Assembly: GCF_004379255.2 (NCBI RefSeq)
Contig: NC_056039.1
Span: 30,951,883 to 31,015,882, forward strand
DNA length: 64,000 nt
Direction of reading: 5' to 3'
DNA from: Salvia splendens
Lineage: Eukaryota > Streptophyta > Magnoliopsida > Lamiales > Lamiaceae
The position numbers and the translations under genes were made by a program. Below are positions 21,643 through 34,355 of the stretch, piece by piece. The notes beneath the pieces were generated by a model, which was not told the origin of the DNA, did not search any database, and worked only from the letters and a program-made list of their open reading frames with translations. How positions within the stretch are numbered: the stretch's first letter is position 1; every line of letters starts with the position of its first letter.

Positions 21643-24093
21643 CTATTTAATAGTACAACTCTATCTGACACTATTCTGTCTCTGACCTTGTTCGGTGACG
21701 GAAATTCGCTGATTAGTGACAGAATAATCCATCATATATATTACCTTAATTTGATTTGTTAATTCACATCATGTGGTTGGATATATTACTTGATTCCATG
21801 ATCTCCACCAAAATTATTAGTAATTTAATTATTTTAATTTGATGATGATATTTTATCGTTATATAAATAATTATATGTGCTTAAATTTGTTAGAGATGAA
21901 TTATCTTTTAATGGATATTTTGCCACCCTATTGCGTGTATAGCTTTGGGCAATTAATAATTAATTTGAGATAATGGATTACTCTGTAATAAATACTGCTC
22001 AGATCCAATTGCAGGCTCTAGCACAAATAGTAAGTTTAATATTTCATACTAAATAATAAAATATTTCAAACTTTGGAAATTTATTGATCTCATTATAGAA
22101 ATATTATATAAGTTCGCCCTGGTCAATATTACATTATTGCTTTTACTTTATGTTCAATTGCAAATTTAGATTTGTTTTCAATTGTAATTTACTACTACAA
22201 GAAAACACGATTGTAACAACGGATTAATACGAAGCGAGTAAGTTTTGTCATTGATATTGCAAAACTTAATGACAAAATAACGATAAGATTAACTTTAATG
22301 TTATTTAAAAATTGGAGTCATCGCTAAACATCTAGTAATTAATTTTAAAATAATTTATTAAAATGAACCGTTGTTAATTCAACGTTAAAAATATGTTACT
22401 ACTATTTATTTATTTAAGTCTTCGTTAGTTACTATATATTTGTAACTTTAAATATATTAGTACTAACTTTAAAGTCAGAAAGGACCTTGGGAGTGTGAGA
22501 GCTGACTTTGTTTACGGAAGTCAAGGTCAACCCATCCATTCAGTTTCAGTTTTCACTCCACCAATATGGCCTCCACAGTCTTCTCGATCAACCATTGAAA
22601 TTCCTAGAAGATGCATCGCTAAACGACATATGTCAAGATCAGTTTTTCTAAATCTTGGTACTTCTAAATTTCCAATTTTGTAGAGTAATTCATATTGCTA
22701 AAATCATTAATTTGATGATGGGATGAGATGCGGAGATATAAATTTAGAAAATGGACATAATCATTGTGCTTATTAATATATTCGATTACAGGAATTAGCA
22801 ACAATTATACTAGGTAAAAATATTATAACCGCTAGCAAGATCAATCAAGGTATTTTTAAAATTCCATAGTATTATATTTTTATTTTAAAAATCGCTTAAT
22901 TTGCGTTAGTAAATGTTTAAGGTCAACTATTTACAGAAATAATGATTACTCGCATACCGCGCTCAAATAAAAAATATATCCCCTCTAATTTTACAAGTTT
23001 GTTTAATTACTTAATTAAATTATGTATATATCATGCAATAGGGATATATCTTTCTTAATTGCGAGTCTCGTTTAAAATATTGCTGGAAGTGCAATCATTC
23101 ATGTCATTAAGCTGTTGATAGAGAGAATTATCGACCTTATATTTTTACTATTATAATTGTATTTATGACTGTAATTATAGAACAAAAAACATGGACGTGC
23201 AAATTTACGTATAAAATATGCCCAATTCATAGTTAATTAATTACTACATCCGTCCCTCATTAACTGTCACATTTACTTTTCTACACTCGTTTTGTAAAAA
23301 TGATAATAAATAGTTAAAGTGGAAAAATAGTAAAGTAATAGGGAGAATAATATAAAGAATACTCTTCTCTACCTTATTCTCTCATATTTTACTATTTCTC
23401 AACTTTAACTATTTATTATTATTTTTATAAAATGAGTGTAGAAAAGTAAATATGACAGTTAATGCGGGACAGATGTAGCTTCAAGTTGTCGCTCATTTTA
23501 TATCATGTGACTGTCATATTGGAGCTGGAGTTAATTTCCAATTTCATATTCCGTTTACTCTAACAAAGTCTCTCCTATACACGCTATTATAACAATAATT
23601 GATTCAATATAAATACTACTAATAACGAATAATAATGGAATTATTGAATAAAACTATTGAACCATTCAGTATTATTACATTCCTTGATTCTGGACGGCAA
23701 AATTTAGTTCCTAACTATTGCTATCATTTTCTAATAACTCACTAAAAAAACTTACTGATATTTTAGGGACATAAAATTTGAGACGCAATCATTTGCGTTG
23801 AAATTTTTTAAAAATAACAACTTAAGACGTAAAAGAAAACGTCCACACAAATTATATTAATCTTTTATTTTTTAATGACACTTCCATTTGCATCCACTAA
23901 TTTCAGTTGGAATACCAACAATAAAGACGTTTTTTAAAGCGTTGGTGGTATATTTATAAACACAAATTAGCATCCTTAATTGTATTAAAAAATATTCTTA
24001 ACAATTTTTTGTTGTTGTTGTTGTTATGACCCATCGAAAACAAATTAAATTTAATGACCATTACAAATAGTTTTTCATGATTTGAAATATTAT
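21643..24093. other. AT-rich intergenic DNA with element debris
   Basis: No gene. CACTA-transposon-like terminal words occur at about 22193 (CTACTACAAGAAAACA) and 23748 (CACTAAAAAAAC), but no paired ends could be assigned. A fold-back MITE at 23244-23478 is listed separately. Confidence 0.5.
23244..23478. mobile_element. Fold-back Stowaway-like MITE
   Basis: The left arm CTACATCCGTCCC and right arm GGGACAGATGTAG are inverted, and the pairing extends inward for about 90 bases per arm (TTTACTTTTCTACACTC with GAGTGTAGAAAAGTAAA), so nearly the whole element can fold into one hairpin. Confidence 0.75.
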
Positions 24094-24096
24094 TTA

Positions 24097-25995
24097 GAGC
24101 ATCCACAACGGCGGCAGTCCCGGCGGACGTCCGCCATTACGCAGCATGGAGGCGGACGCGGACGTGCGATGCGGACACCGGAGTTCCGCGGCATTCCGGG
24201 GACGTCCGTCGTGACGTCCGCCATTGCAGTGACACGACGGACGTCTCGGCGGACTTCCCGATTTTTCATTTTTTTAAAAAAACTCTATATATACGGCTCG
24301 TTGAACTTCGTTTCATTCACACCACTTGTTTTAACGAGTTTCTCTCTCTATTTTCATTTCTTCAGAAGATAAATGGAGCACTTCGATAGTGATTCCCCCA
24401 CCACGAGCGAGTCACAAACGCCGACTTTTCCCGTTAGAGTTGGGGAAAATGCCGGCGGAAGTGCACCGATGTCCGGGGTGATGCCCGGAATGGCGCCAAT
24501 GATGCCCCAACCGCAAATGGCGGGGATGATGCCCGGGTATTACAATATGTACCCCCCTTGGTGTGGGATGATGCCCCAAATGCCTGGGATGAGTGTCGCG
24601 ATGCCCGGGATGATGCAGGGCATGTCTGCCGCTGCGGGGGAGCATGCAGGGGGTCCCCCAATCACCTGGGGACAATGTCTATCGCCCTTACATGGATCTA
24701 TTGTCGGGTGATTCCCCCAGAGTACTCCTCTGGAGACTCAGTTCACCGGCATCGAGACTTTCTCTTTTGAGGAGTTGGGGCTATCTCCGGTCAGTGATTC
24801 TCCCACTAAGATGCCATCGGCGGGAGGAAGGACGCGGAGGCAAGGGAGAGGGAAGGGCAACGGCAAGGCCATTACCTCATCCGCGCGTGCGGGGAACGAG
24901 GGTGGGGCGGGGGGCCAAGGGGGAGGGGGAGGAAGCCGGCAGGAGAAAGAGGACCATCTGGAGCATAGAGGAGTGTGTCGTGCTGGCGAAGGCCTGGATC
25001 AGTGTAGTCGAGGATCCCTACGTCGGGGTTAACCAGCATATCGACAAAATGTGGTGGCGTATTAGCCGAAGCTACCTCCAATTCAAACCGCCCGGTGGGA
25101 AGACTCACGATGGAGAGCAATGCCGGAAACAGTGGGAGCGGCTGAGGAGACAGCTGAGTCGATTTACCGGCATCTACCAAAACAACCTCCGCACGGCAAC
25201 CAGCGGCATGTCCGCCGATGATGTGAAGCTTCAGTCTCACCAGCAGTACCCCGACAATGAATTGGGTTTCGGGGATTTCAAATATTGGGAGATCTATCTT
25301 GTGGTGCAGACTTCCGCCAAGTTTAGTTCGGGTGTTGAAGCTGGCTGGCCGAAGCAGACGAAGATCAACCACACCGGGAAGTACAGCAGCAGTGCCGGTT
25401 CCCACGAACTCCCTGAAGCCGAGGCAGAGTTCCCAACCCCTCAATCCCGCTATCGTCGCCCGGTTGGGCAAAATTCCGTGATGCGGATGGCTAGGGGAAG
25501 CGCCAGCAGGTCCGGACCCGAGGTCCAATCGGTAGCTCCTTCCCAGATCAATCCCGAGCTCTCCGCATTCGCCCGCATACAACAGCATGATTTACTTTTA
25601 ATCACCATGGAGAAGTGGCTTTCAGCGACTGACCTCTTATACAAGATTATGCTGAAGGATGTCATCGACAATATGCGGCGCGAGGAGTGAGGCGGGGGCC
25701 GCATTTGTCGAAGCTGTAGGTTGTTTTTTTTAACTATGCATTTTTTTTAATAATTATGTATGTTTTTTGTTTTAAATAAAGTGGTTGCATTTTCTCCGTA
25801 TTTGTGTCGAAATTTTAATTCCGTAAATTGTTTAATTTGGTGAATTTTTGAATTTTTATTATTGTGGGAAGTCCGTCGGGATGTCCTTAGGGATGTCCGC
25901 CATTGTGCGGTGGAATGTCCTTATGACGTGGCAGAATGTGTTTTTGGAAAGTGGGACGGATATCCGCCGGGACATCCGTCCCACTGTGGATGCTC
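24097..25995 (+). mobile_element. Harbinger-type element H4, ORF1 only
   Basis: Terminal repeats GAGCATCCACA and TGTGGATGCTC with an exact TTA duplication (24094-24096 and 25996-25998). The 1,899-bp element has a TATA-like leader, one degenerate ORF1, and subterminal GGCGGACGTCCG-type words. No transposase gene. Confidence 0.9.
24373..25690 (+). pseudogene. Harbinger ORF1 (Myb/SANT-like), frameshifted
   Basis: The ATG at 24373 opens a Met/Pro/Gly-rich N-terminus with PGMxP repeats. The frame then shifts around 24660-24710 and again near 24950 before the long second part to 25690. That part holds the Myb-like domain (RTIWSIEECVVLAKAWISVV, then MWWRISRSYLQFKP and CRKQWERLRRQLSRF) and a C-terminal helix region rich in Leu and Met. 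It is the best preserved ORF1 in the window. ORF1 is thought to bind element ends together with the transposase; here it can at most give a partial protein. Confidence 0.75.
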
Positions 25996-25998
25996 TTA

Positions 25999-28038
25999 CT
26001 CTGTTTTAGGCAAATTTTCGTTTCATAATTAGTTTACTAATGCTCTCGTTTTTCTGATAACCCGTTGAAAACAAAACAAATTTAATGACCATGACAAATA
26101 CTTTTTATGATTTAAAATTTTATTTTGATTTGAGGAAGGATAATGAAAATATTAGTTGAATATTATCCTCACTTTTATTAGTTTTATATACTCTCTAACA
26201 CTGAAAATAGAGATTTTAGAAATAAGATAATAAATTTATAATTGATAAATTATGAGAGAAAAAAAATTGATGAAATAGTAGTATTGACAGATAATAAGAC
26301 ATTCATTTTTAGTGGTGTAATATGAGATAAACAAGTTTTCAAAAAATTAAAATGGACTAATCTTAATGGTTTTACCAAAATGATAAAAGAGACTATTTAT
26401 TGTGTAAAGATGAATAGTACAGTTCAGATACCTAAATTCAAAAAAATTAAATGAAACTTTAAATCATGGAAGCTTTGCAATAACATAATGAGACATTATT
26501 TCGTGGACGATTATACTTCGTTTATAGTATTTATGAACGTGAACGTAATCGTGGTAGCTACTATTTCATGTGTACTTAGTAGGTAGAAGAACCACAAAAT
26601 GAGAAGGTGGAAGAAAAACTCAGGAGATGCTACTAGAATATTGCTTATAAGCAAATTTTAGTTAGATGGTTAATTTATGATATTGTTTCCAAATTAAAAT
26701 AACAAATTTAACAGTATTTGGGCTGTTCACAGTAGTGGGCAAGTTGCAAACTTTAAATGACAATTTGGGCCGCCGATAACGGGTCGAATTATTTACTCTA
26801 ATTTAGTCAATTTCCATTTATAAATAGGGAAAAATATTACTGAACCTAAATTATTATTGATTGAGAGCTGACTTCCTACTTCTTATATGAAAGAGGCTTA
26901 ATTGGTTCATATATTTGTCAGCTTGTCACGTTAGTTAATATTCTTTTTTTGTAATAAAATAAATCTTTTTCTCTCTTTCCTTATTAAAATGGAGAATTTA
27001 ATTGATTTTTTCTCTCATCTTTAATACATTCCACAACTCTAGTTAAAATCTCATATCAATCAAAAATATGATCATCTTAAATGAGACAAATATAGTAACT
27101 ATATGACTATATATTTTATACTATCATCAGCATCATAGTTTACAATTTTGGGCACGATACAAACACGTATGAAATTAACATGTTAGTGTAAGCATTATCA
27201 TATTCATATGCTTATTCATGTCGACATGATAAGGACACGATACTTTCGTGTCGGGTTTGTGTAGTCCACTAGCATTAATATTATGTTTTTTATTAATTAA
27301 CTATTTTAATTCTGAGTTTACTAGTTAATGTTTATTTAGTCCTCAAACTCACACAATTTAGACTTTGCATGACTATATGTCTATACATGTGATATTACAT
27401 TTTTATCACGTCTATATTTGAATGAAGTGGGTAATTTTTGTGTTCTACTGAAATTTTTTCATGGATTGTAATTGAATTTGAGCTTATCATATTATATGGT
27501 ATTAATTATTTTGACACGATAACAACCCAACTACTGTAAAACCTATTTAGCATTAATTGTTTGCAGTTTGGTTTCATACGTTAGCATTTCTTAGAGAGAC
27601 ATGTGTTATTTAATTATATTTTCCTGGTCTACATAGGAGTTGCGGTAAAGTCAGAGTCATGAGTATACAAACAATCGAAATTGCGTATAGAAAAATGTTA
27701 CCAATTCTACAACTTAATTTCCAGCAAGCTGCGAATTTTGGCATATTTATTGACGACGGATTAAAATTTGAATTCTCGAGGTCAATTTCTGCAATGTGCA
27801 AAAAGTGAGTATAAATCATTACTTCGAATATACTTGAATTATTAATCTGAAATCCATTAGATACAACAATCCAGCCAAGAAAAGTTCAACACGACACCAT
27901 TTTGATTAAATATAAATTTTAATAGCTAAAAAACAGCAAACAAAAATCATACTGTGACTAAGTACGTGGCAGTGTTATCCAGAAATTAGGTAATCAATTC
28001 AATTAGAGCACAGTGAATGCACAAGAACTTGATTGGTT
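25999..28038. other. AT-rich intergenic DNA
   Basis: No gene and no repeat with definable ends. Confidence 0.5.
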
Positions 28039-28043
28039 ACGCA

Positions 28044-28557
28044 TGTTGGAAAGAGATCCGGAGCATCTACAAAATCAAAGGAGAATATTACATATTGAAT
28101 GAAGAAGATTACGGAATATCTCTACCACATAATTAGCAAGATTTAATTGGGAGAATATCTTACCTTGTAGGACCCGTTTTATAGAGTGAGTGGGTTATAG
28201 CAAGAGGATTAACATAGGATAAAATTTTCGGGCCAAATGTAGGATTTATGTAGGATAAAATAAACCCACAAGAGGATAAAATAAACCCACAAATTTTGTG
28301 GGTCACATTAACTAAGCCCAATAGTGAAAACGGGCACTATTCACGCGGGCCTGGCGGGCCGCCGCAATTTTTTTCGGGCCTTGGATTGCATTTATCCAGG
28401 CTGAAAAATTGTATCAAACATTGGATTGTGGTGGGTCCCACCAACCTTAACCTTGGTTTATCACCTATAAAACGGGTCCGTATAGTTATAGTCTAGCCTA
28501 TATATCTTGTACTATACCATTGTGAATAATCAAGCAATAAAATTACCCAATTCTACA
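28044..28557 (+). repeat. Copia 5' LTR with MITE insertion
   Basis: Starts TGTTGGAAAGAG and ends CCCAATTCTACA. The TATA-like CCTATATATCTTG near 28500 is about 20 bases downstream of the inserted MITE, so upstream promoter sequence is displaced by 313 bp. Confidence 0.95.
28170..28479. mobile_element. MITE inside the Copia 5' LTR
   Basis: Perfect 15-bp inverted ends GGACCCGTTTTATAG / CTATAAAACGGGTCC, flanked by a 3-bp duplication GTA (28167-28169 and 28480-28482). The 3' LTR shows the empty site with a single GTA. The 3-bp duplication fits PIF/Harbinger or CACTA; GTA is not the usual TAA/TTA of Harbinger. No coding capacity. Confidence 0.95.
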
Positions 28558-28572
28558 TGGCATCCGAGCAGG
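28558..28572 (+). other. Copia primer binding site
   Basis: TGGCATCCGAGCAGG directly follows the 5' LTR and is a two-mismatch variant of TGGTATCAGAGC, the site complementary to initiator methionine tRNA. Confidence 0.8.
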
Positions 28573-28655
28573 TTTGGCTCAGAAAAATATCATCATAGCC
28601 CTAGCCCCAATTATACAATTCTCGACCGAGACGACGAGAACCAACCAGAATCAAC

Positions 28656-29772
28656 ATGACCGACGAGAACAAAGACGGAATCGAACCAATTGCCGAAAAA
28701 ATCAGATCAAGCAAGAGCGTTACCGTGGCGTTCAAGCTTAATGGATCGAATTACTCACTGTGGGCTCGCCTAATGAAGGTAGCCATTGGCGGTAGGGGGG
28801 TCTACCGTCACATCACGGGCATCCCGACTCAACCAAAACCGGGAGAGAAGGGATACACCGATTGGGAGGAGATAGACTTAATAGTCTTCTCGTGGATCAT
28901 CGACAACATGGAGACGCATATCATAGCCGATTTTGCGCATCATCAGACGGCGAAATCCCTGTGGGATACGCTCGCCGTGACGTTCGCAAGCTCAGCAGAT
29001 TCATACCTGATTTACGACCTGCGAGAGAAAGCAAGTAGAGTCATCCAGGGAGACTCAAGTTTAGAAGCCTATTGGAGCAAACTCCATGGGTTATGGATGG
29101 ATATCGACCGATGCCCACATAGGACGGTCGATTGCTGCGACAAGGGAGTCTCACAATATCGAAACATCAAGTCAGAATTAAGGCTGTTCAAATTCCTTAC
29201 CGGACTACACGAGAGATACGATTGGGTCAGGCGGGAGATCCTCAAGGAGGATCCATATCCCTCAGTCGATGAAGCGTACGGGTGGGTGAAACGGGAGGCA
29301 GCCCGATTAAAGATCATGTCATCGGCGTCCGAATCACCCACCGTCGCTGGAAACGACTCATCATCGGGAGTAGGGTTCGGCTTTGGAGCCAGAGAACACC
29401 GCCAGTCGCAACCCCAACACCGCAGCCAACTACCGCCGCCGGGGAAACATCAAACCGGACAAGTCGAAGCTTTGGTGCTACCACTGTGGGATGCACAAAC
29501 ACACCAAAGACACATGCTTTCAATTGATCGGGTATCCCGACTGGTGGGAAGAGGAGAAATCGGCAAAGGTGAGAATGGCGGTTGGAGATGGCGGACGAAA
29601 TGGAGATGGAACAGGGGTCGAAAGAAACCGAGAAGCGGTGCAGGAACGGAAGCCCGAAGCCGGTGGCCTCCAAACCGGCGGAGGGCGACGTGGTGACGAC
29701 GGCGGAGGAGGGAGGACGGCAGAGGCGATGGTGGCCTCGCTGAAGCTAGGCAGCGGCGTGGAGGAGGAATGA
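28656..29772 (+). pseudogene. Copia gag, frameshifted
   Basis: The ATG at 28656 starts a gag frame (LNGSNYSLWARLMKVAI, the UBN2/retrotransposon-gag N-terminal motif) that runs well until about 29390. The zinc knuckle CYHCGMHKHTKDTC (about 29485-29525) lies in the next frame, so a single-base indel near 29385-29395 separates capsid from nucleocapsid. That second frame ends in TGA at 29770-29772, still in the same frame as pol. Usual Copia elements have one continuous gag-pol frame. Confidence 0.85.
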
Positions 29773-29847
29773 GGTAATGGGCTGGGGGAGTCGAACCCTA
29801 GCCCTAATACTAAACCCTTTCAATTAAACCCCCACAATTCCCTTAAT

Positions 29848-32800
29848 TTGCAATTTAGTCCCCATATTTTGCATGCTGTCAAAATTGAACCCCAGACAAA
29901 GAAAACCTTTAATTTTGACCCCCAGACTAGGAAAATTTCCGATTTTGACCCCATTACATGTAAAAATTCGTTTGCCCCCCTAGAAAACTTGTCATATGCT
30001 TTTGAAACCCGAGATTGTGACGAACTTGATGATACCGGGTGGATTTTTGATTGTGGTGCCACGGATACTATGACCTTTGATAAAAGGGATTTTGTGAAAT
30101 TTTACGAAACCCATAAATCACACATTCAGACAGCCAATAGGGGGTTAACTCCAGTTGAGGGGGCAGGGACTATAGAAATATTCCCAAATGTACAGATTAC
30201 GAACTGTCTATATGTGCCGAACTTATCTCAGAAATTGATGTCCATTAGTCACGTGACTAAGGAGCTAAATTGTACCCTACTGATGCAACCGAACTTTTGT
30301 CTCTTACATGATATCCGGACGGGGAAGATTATTGGACATGGCACTGAACGTCGTGGACTCTATTTTGTGGACGAGATCGCTCGACACGATGGTACGGCGA
30401 TGCTTGCTCACGGACCCACCAATCAGGAGACTTGGCTCTGGCACCGAAGAATGGGTCATACTTCTCCGGGTTATTTAAAAACTTTATTTCCCAAACTTTT
30501 TGTTCCAAAGGATTTTTCTTGTGAATCGTGTGTTTTGGCCAAGAGCCACCGTAACTCTTTTAAACCCAATGATACACGTGTTGACACTGTTTTTTCTTTA
30601 ATACATTCTGATGTGTGGGGACCGGCACCTATTAGTACTAATTCCGGGTTTAAATACTTTGTGATATTTGTTGATGATTGCAGTAGGGCTACATGGGTAT
30701 ATTTTATGAAACATAAGTCAGAAGTTGGTGGAAAATTTACTATGTTTTATAAAATGATCCAAACCCAATTTCAAACAAACATTAGGATACTACGGTCAGA
30801 TAACGGGGGGGGGGAATTTGTGAACAATTATATGTCTCAGTTTTTTAGGGATAACTGGTTGATCCACCAAACTTCATGCCCTCATACACCAGAATAAAAT
30901 GGGGTAGCAGAAAGGAAAAATAGGATCATCCTTGAAATGACTAGGGCACTCCTTTTTGATTCCAAAGTCCTACCCATTTTTTGGCCTGAAGCAGTTGCTA
31001 CTTCGGTTTACCTTCTCAACCGTCTTCCCACAAAAACACTACATCAGAAAACACCCTTGGATCATCTGGCTACCTTAACACAAATTCCTGCAGCCTTATC
31101 CCTTCCACCCAAAATTTTCGGTTGCACCGTCTACGTTCACATTCCAAAACAAGAAAGAACCAAATTTTCTCCGTGTGCGATTAAGTGTGTATTCATGGGG
31201 TATGGGATTACTCAGAAGGGCTATCGATGCTATGACCCTAAAACTAAGAAAATTATCACTACCATGAATTGCAACTTCCTCGAAACAGAATTCTTTTACC
31301 ACCTTGGGACTCAGGGGGAGAGTGAGAGACAGGGGGAGATCCAAGAAAGCGACTCCCTTCGGTGGCATGTGCCAAGTCACTTTGATATGGGACCACCAGA
31401 GCAAGTTGGTACCATTCATGAGCCGAATTTGTCTGCAGAAATGAGCTCTTCAGTGCTTCCGCCGCGTTCCTCTGATCCAACCGAACCGGAATCCGAGGTA
31501 ATTTCTGGCACACCTTCTGAGGATACGACTGTTATTCCTAACCCCCCTGATACAGAGGCAGATACCACTATTGATCAAGACACAGGACAGTATGTACTTC
31601 CGCCGCGCAGTACAAGGGGAGTTCCTCCCAAGAGATATTCGCCGGAGAGAATAGGGAGGAGAAATAGATACTCAATAGCAAGCTTTGCTGAAGCAAACAT
31701 CTCTAAAATGGCGAGGGCATTCCAGACCGCCTTGTACGAGGAGGAGATACCTCGAACATTTGAAGAAGCTATAAAGATCAAACATTGGAAGGAAGCAATG
31801 CTGGTTGAGATGAAAGCCTTGCAGAAAAATCACACATGGGAGATCAGTCCACTGCCTGAAGGGAAGCATACCGTAGGGTGCAGATGGGTCTTCACCATCA
31901 AGAGGAGACCAGATGGAAGTATTGAACGGTACAAAGCTCGACTGGTGGCGAAAGGATACACTCAAACTCAAGGTATTGACTATTCTGAGACCTTCTCTCC
32001 AGTTGCCAAAATGAACACTGTAAGAGTACTTCTGTCAATAGCGGCAAATAAAGACTGGCCTCTCCATCAGTATGATGTTACTAACGCTTTCCTTCATGGA
32101 GAATTGAAAGACCCGATTTACATGGAAGCCCCACCAGGTTTTTCAGAGAAGTTCGGGCGAGAGAAGGTATGTAAGTTGAAGAAGACCCTGTACGGGTTAA
32201 AACAATCCCCAAGAGCATGGTTCGGCAGATTCACGGAAGTAATGAAGAAGTATGGGTATCAACAAAGCAGCTCCGATCACACCCTCTTCATCAAACGAGA
32301 AGGTGAGAAAATTACTTGCTTGATAATTTATGTAGATGATATGATTATCACAGGAGATAATGACGCCGAGATAGAGCGACTAAAGGGGCATCTGGCAGCG
32401 GAATTTGAAATGAAGAATCTGGGTGACCTCAAGTACTTTCTCGGGATCGAAGTACTTAGGTCCGGAAAAGGAATTTTCATTAGCCAACGCAAGTATATAC
32501 TGGACCTCTTGGCAGAGATAGGAATGCTGGACTGTAGGCCCGCAGACACTCCTATAGTCCAGAATCATGGGCTCCAAATCACGAAAGGTGCAAACTCTAC
32601 AGATCGGGGAAGATACCAGAGACTCGTTGGGAAACTCATCTACTTATCCCACACGAGACCAGACATTGCCTATGCTGTAGGAGTCCTCAGTCAATTCATG
32701 CACAGTCCTCAAGACGAACATTGGGAGGCAGCGCTTAGGGTGGTACTATACTTGAAAGGAACTGCTGGACATGGAGTGTTATTTCGGAAGAATGGTCACC

Positions 32801-33279
32801 TAAACATCCACGGATATACTGATGCAGACTGGGCAGGGAACGTGATGGACAGACGATCCACGGGAGGATACTTCACCTTTGTTGGTGGGAACTTGGTAAC
32901 TTGGAGAAGTAAAAAGCAAAAGGTAGTAGCACTCTCAAGTGCCGAGGCTGAATTCAGAGGCATTCGAAGTGGGCTAACCGAGATACTGTGGCTTAGAAGA
33001 TTAATGAGAGAGTTGGATTTGGAACCACCGAAGACTTGCGAGCTGCTATGCGACAACAAAGCTGCAATCAGCATTTCAGAGAATCCAGTGCAGCATGACA
33101 GAACGAAGCACGTCGAAATTGATCGACACTTCATTAAGGAAAACCTTGAAGAGAAGATAGTGGAGATCCCGTATGTGAAATCTGAAGACCAGTTAGCTGA
33201 CGTCTTGACTAAGGCCGTCTCCGCGAAGAATTTCCAAGAAGTACTGGGCAAGTTAAGTTTTGGAAATCCCGTCACTTAA
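29848..33279 (+). pseudogene. Copia pol with an internal stop
   Basis: Protease region with DCGATDTM in place of the usual D-S/T-G-A (about 30045). Integrase zinc motif with HRRMGHTSPG and CESCVLAK, and catalytic Asp residues in LIHSDVWGP and LRSDNGGGEF. Reverse transcriptase has YVDDMIITG (about 32330); RNase H has TDADWAGN and SSAEAEF. TAA at 30895-30897 replaces the codon before NGVAERKN, where relatives have Gln. All pieces are in one frame, and the part after the stop (30937-33279) is open for 780 codons. Confidence 0.9.
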
Positions 33280-33280
33280 C

Positions 33281-33291
33281 TTGAGGGGGAG
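33281..33291 (+). other. Copia polypurine tract
   Basis: TTGAGGGGGAG directly before the 3' LTR, the expected primer for plus-strand synthesis. Confidence 0.8.
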
Positions 33292-33492
33292 TGTTGGAAA
33301 GAGATCCGGAGCATCTACAAAATCAAAGGAGAATATTACGTATTGAATGAAGAAGATTACGGAATATCTCTACCACATAATTAGCAAGATTTAATTGGGA
33401 GAATATCTTACCTTGTATAGTTATAGTCTAGCCTATATATCTTGTACTATACCATTGTGAATAATCAAGCAATAAAATTACCCAATTCTACA
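33292..33492 (+). repeat. Copia 3' LTR
   Basis: 201 bp, TGTTGG to CTACA, with the uninterrupted site of the MITE found in the 5' LTR. Confidence 0.95.
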
Positions 33493-33497
33493 ACGCA

Positions 33498-34353
33498 GAC
33501 ATGTTAGTAAGAAATTTTAACATAAATTTATTTTCGAAAATTTAAGAGAGAATTGGTTTTGTATAAATATAGAACACAATGGTGTGAAAAATATAAAATC
33601 AAACGATCTACTAAAATGAAAAAAATTGTAAATGAATCTATCAAAATAGGATAATATAAATGGGCTTGGTGAGTTATTTCAAGAATTCTAAATGGCCCAT
33701 CGATCGCAATAATTACTGTGTTTTGTTTGGGCTTTATTTTTTTGTTTCGGCCTTATTCGAAATTTTCCTCTCAAATGTTCAGGAAAATATTGACGAGGCT
33801 AAAACTAATTAAGGGAAAATATTGGGGTTGGCAGAAGAATAAATGTTGGTTATGAGAGTGGAAAGCTGTTTTTGTATTAATTGCGGGAGCAAATGTTGAA
33901 TGTGTTGGCAATTAATAATAGGAATAAATATTATTTATTCCATAAATTAGGGAAAACAGAACTTTCAAGGACCACATTTACATTTATTCACTAGTTTCCC
34001 CAGCTTCTGTTATCTTCCTTTCACGTACCTTTCATCATCATCTTCAACTATCAGCCATAACGCAACTCTCTTCGTACAATTACTTGTTTATAGGTACAAT
34101 AATTGTCATTGATTTATTAATTTTATAAATTAAATAATAATTAAAACTTAATTTATTCAATTACTCTAAACTGGGGTTGAATTTTTAATGTACTTTGGAA
34201 AATTAATTGTGTCAATAATTATTTGTTAAGATTATGAAATCAAATTAAACGCATAAAACAAATAATATCAATGTAGACTACGCGTGAGTGAAAGGAAGTA
34301 TGAGAGAGATTGAACGAAAAAGTGATTGAAATATTGTCAGTGAAGATGGGTTC
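33498..34353. other. AT-rich intergenic DNA
   Basis: No gene or defined repeat seen. Confidence 0.5.
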
Positions 34354-34355
34354 TA

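Larger units (their letters stand above)
28044..33492 (+). mobile_element. Ty1/Copia LTR retrotransposon
   Basis: Exact ends TGTTGG...CTACA and a 5-bp duplication ACGCA (28039-28043 and 33493-33497). Order of domains is gag, protease, integrase, reverse transcriptase, RNase H, which is Copia. The 5' LTR is 514 bp and the 3' LTR 201 bp; the difference is a 310-bp MITE plus its 3-bp duplication. Outside the MITE the LTRs differ at one position by eye. Three lesions (a frameshift and two stops) break the coding region, so it cannot move by itself. Confidence 0.95.

Noticed and set aside
23641..24093. Possible CACTA terminal repeat at 23748 pairing with 20812 or 22193
   Set aside because: The candidate ends are in the same orientation or differ, and no target duplication was found.
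24872..25588. 238-codon minus-strand open frame in H4
   Set aside because: It mirrors the ORF1 coding strand; the plus strand carries the recognisable Myb-like domain.
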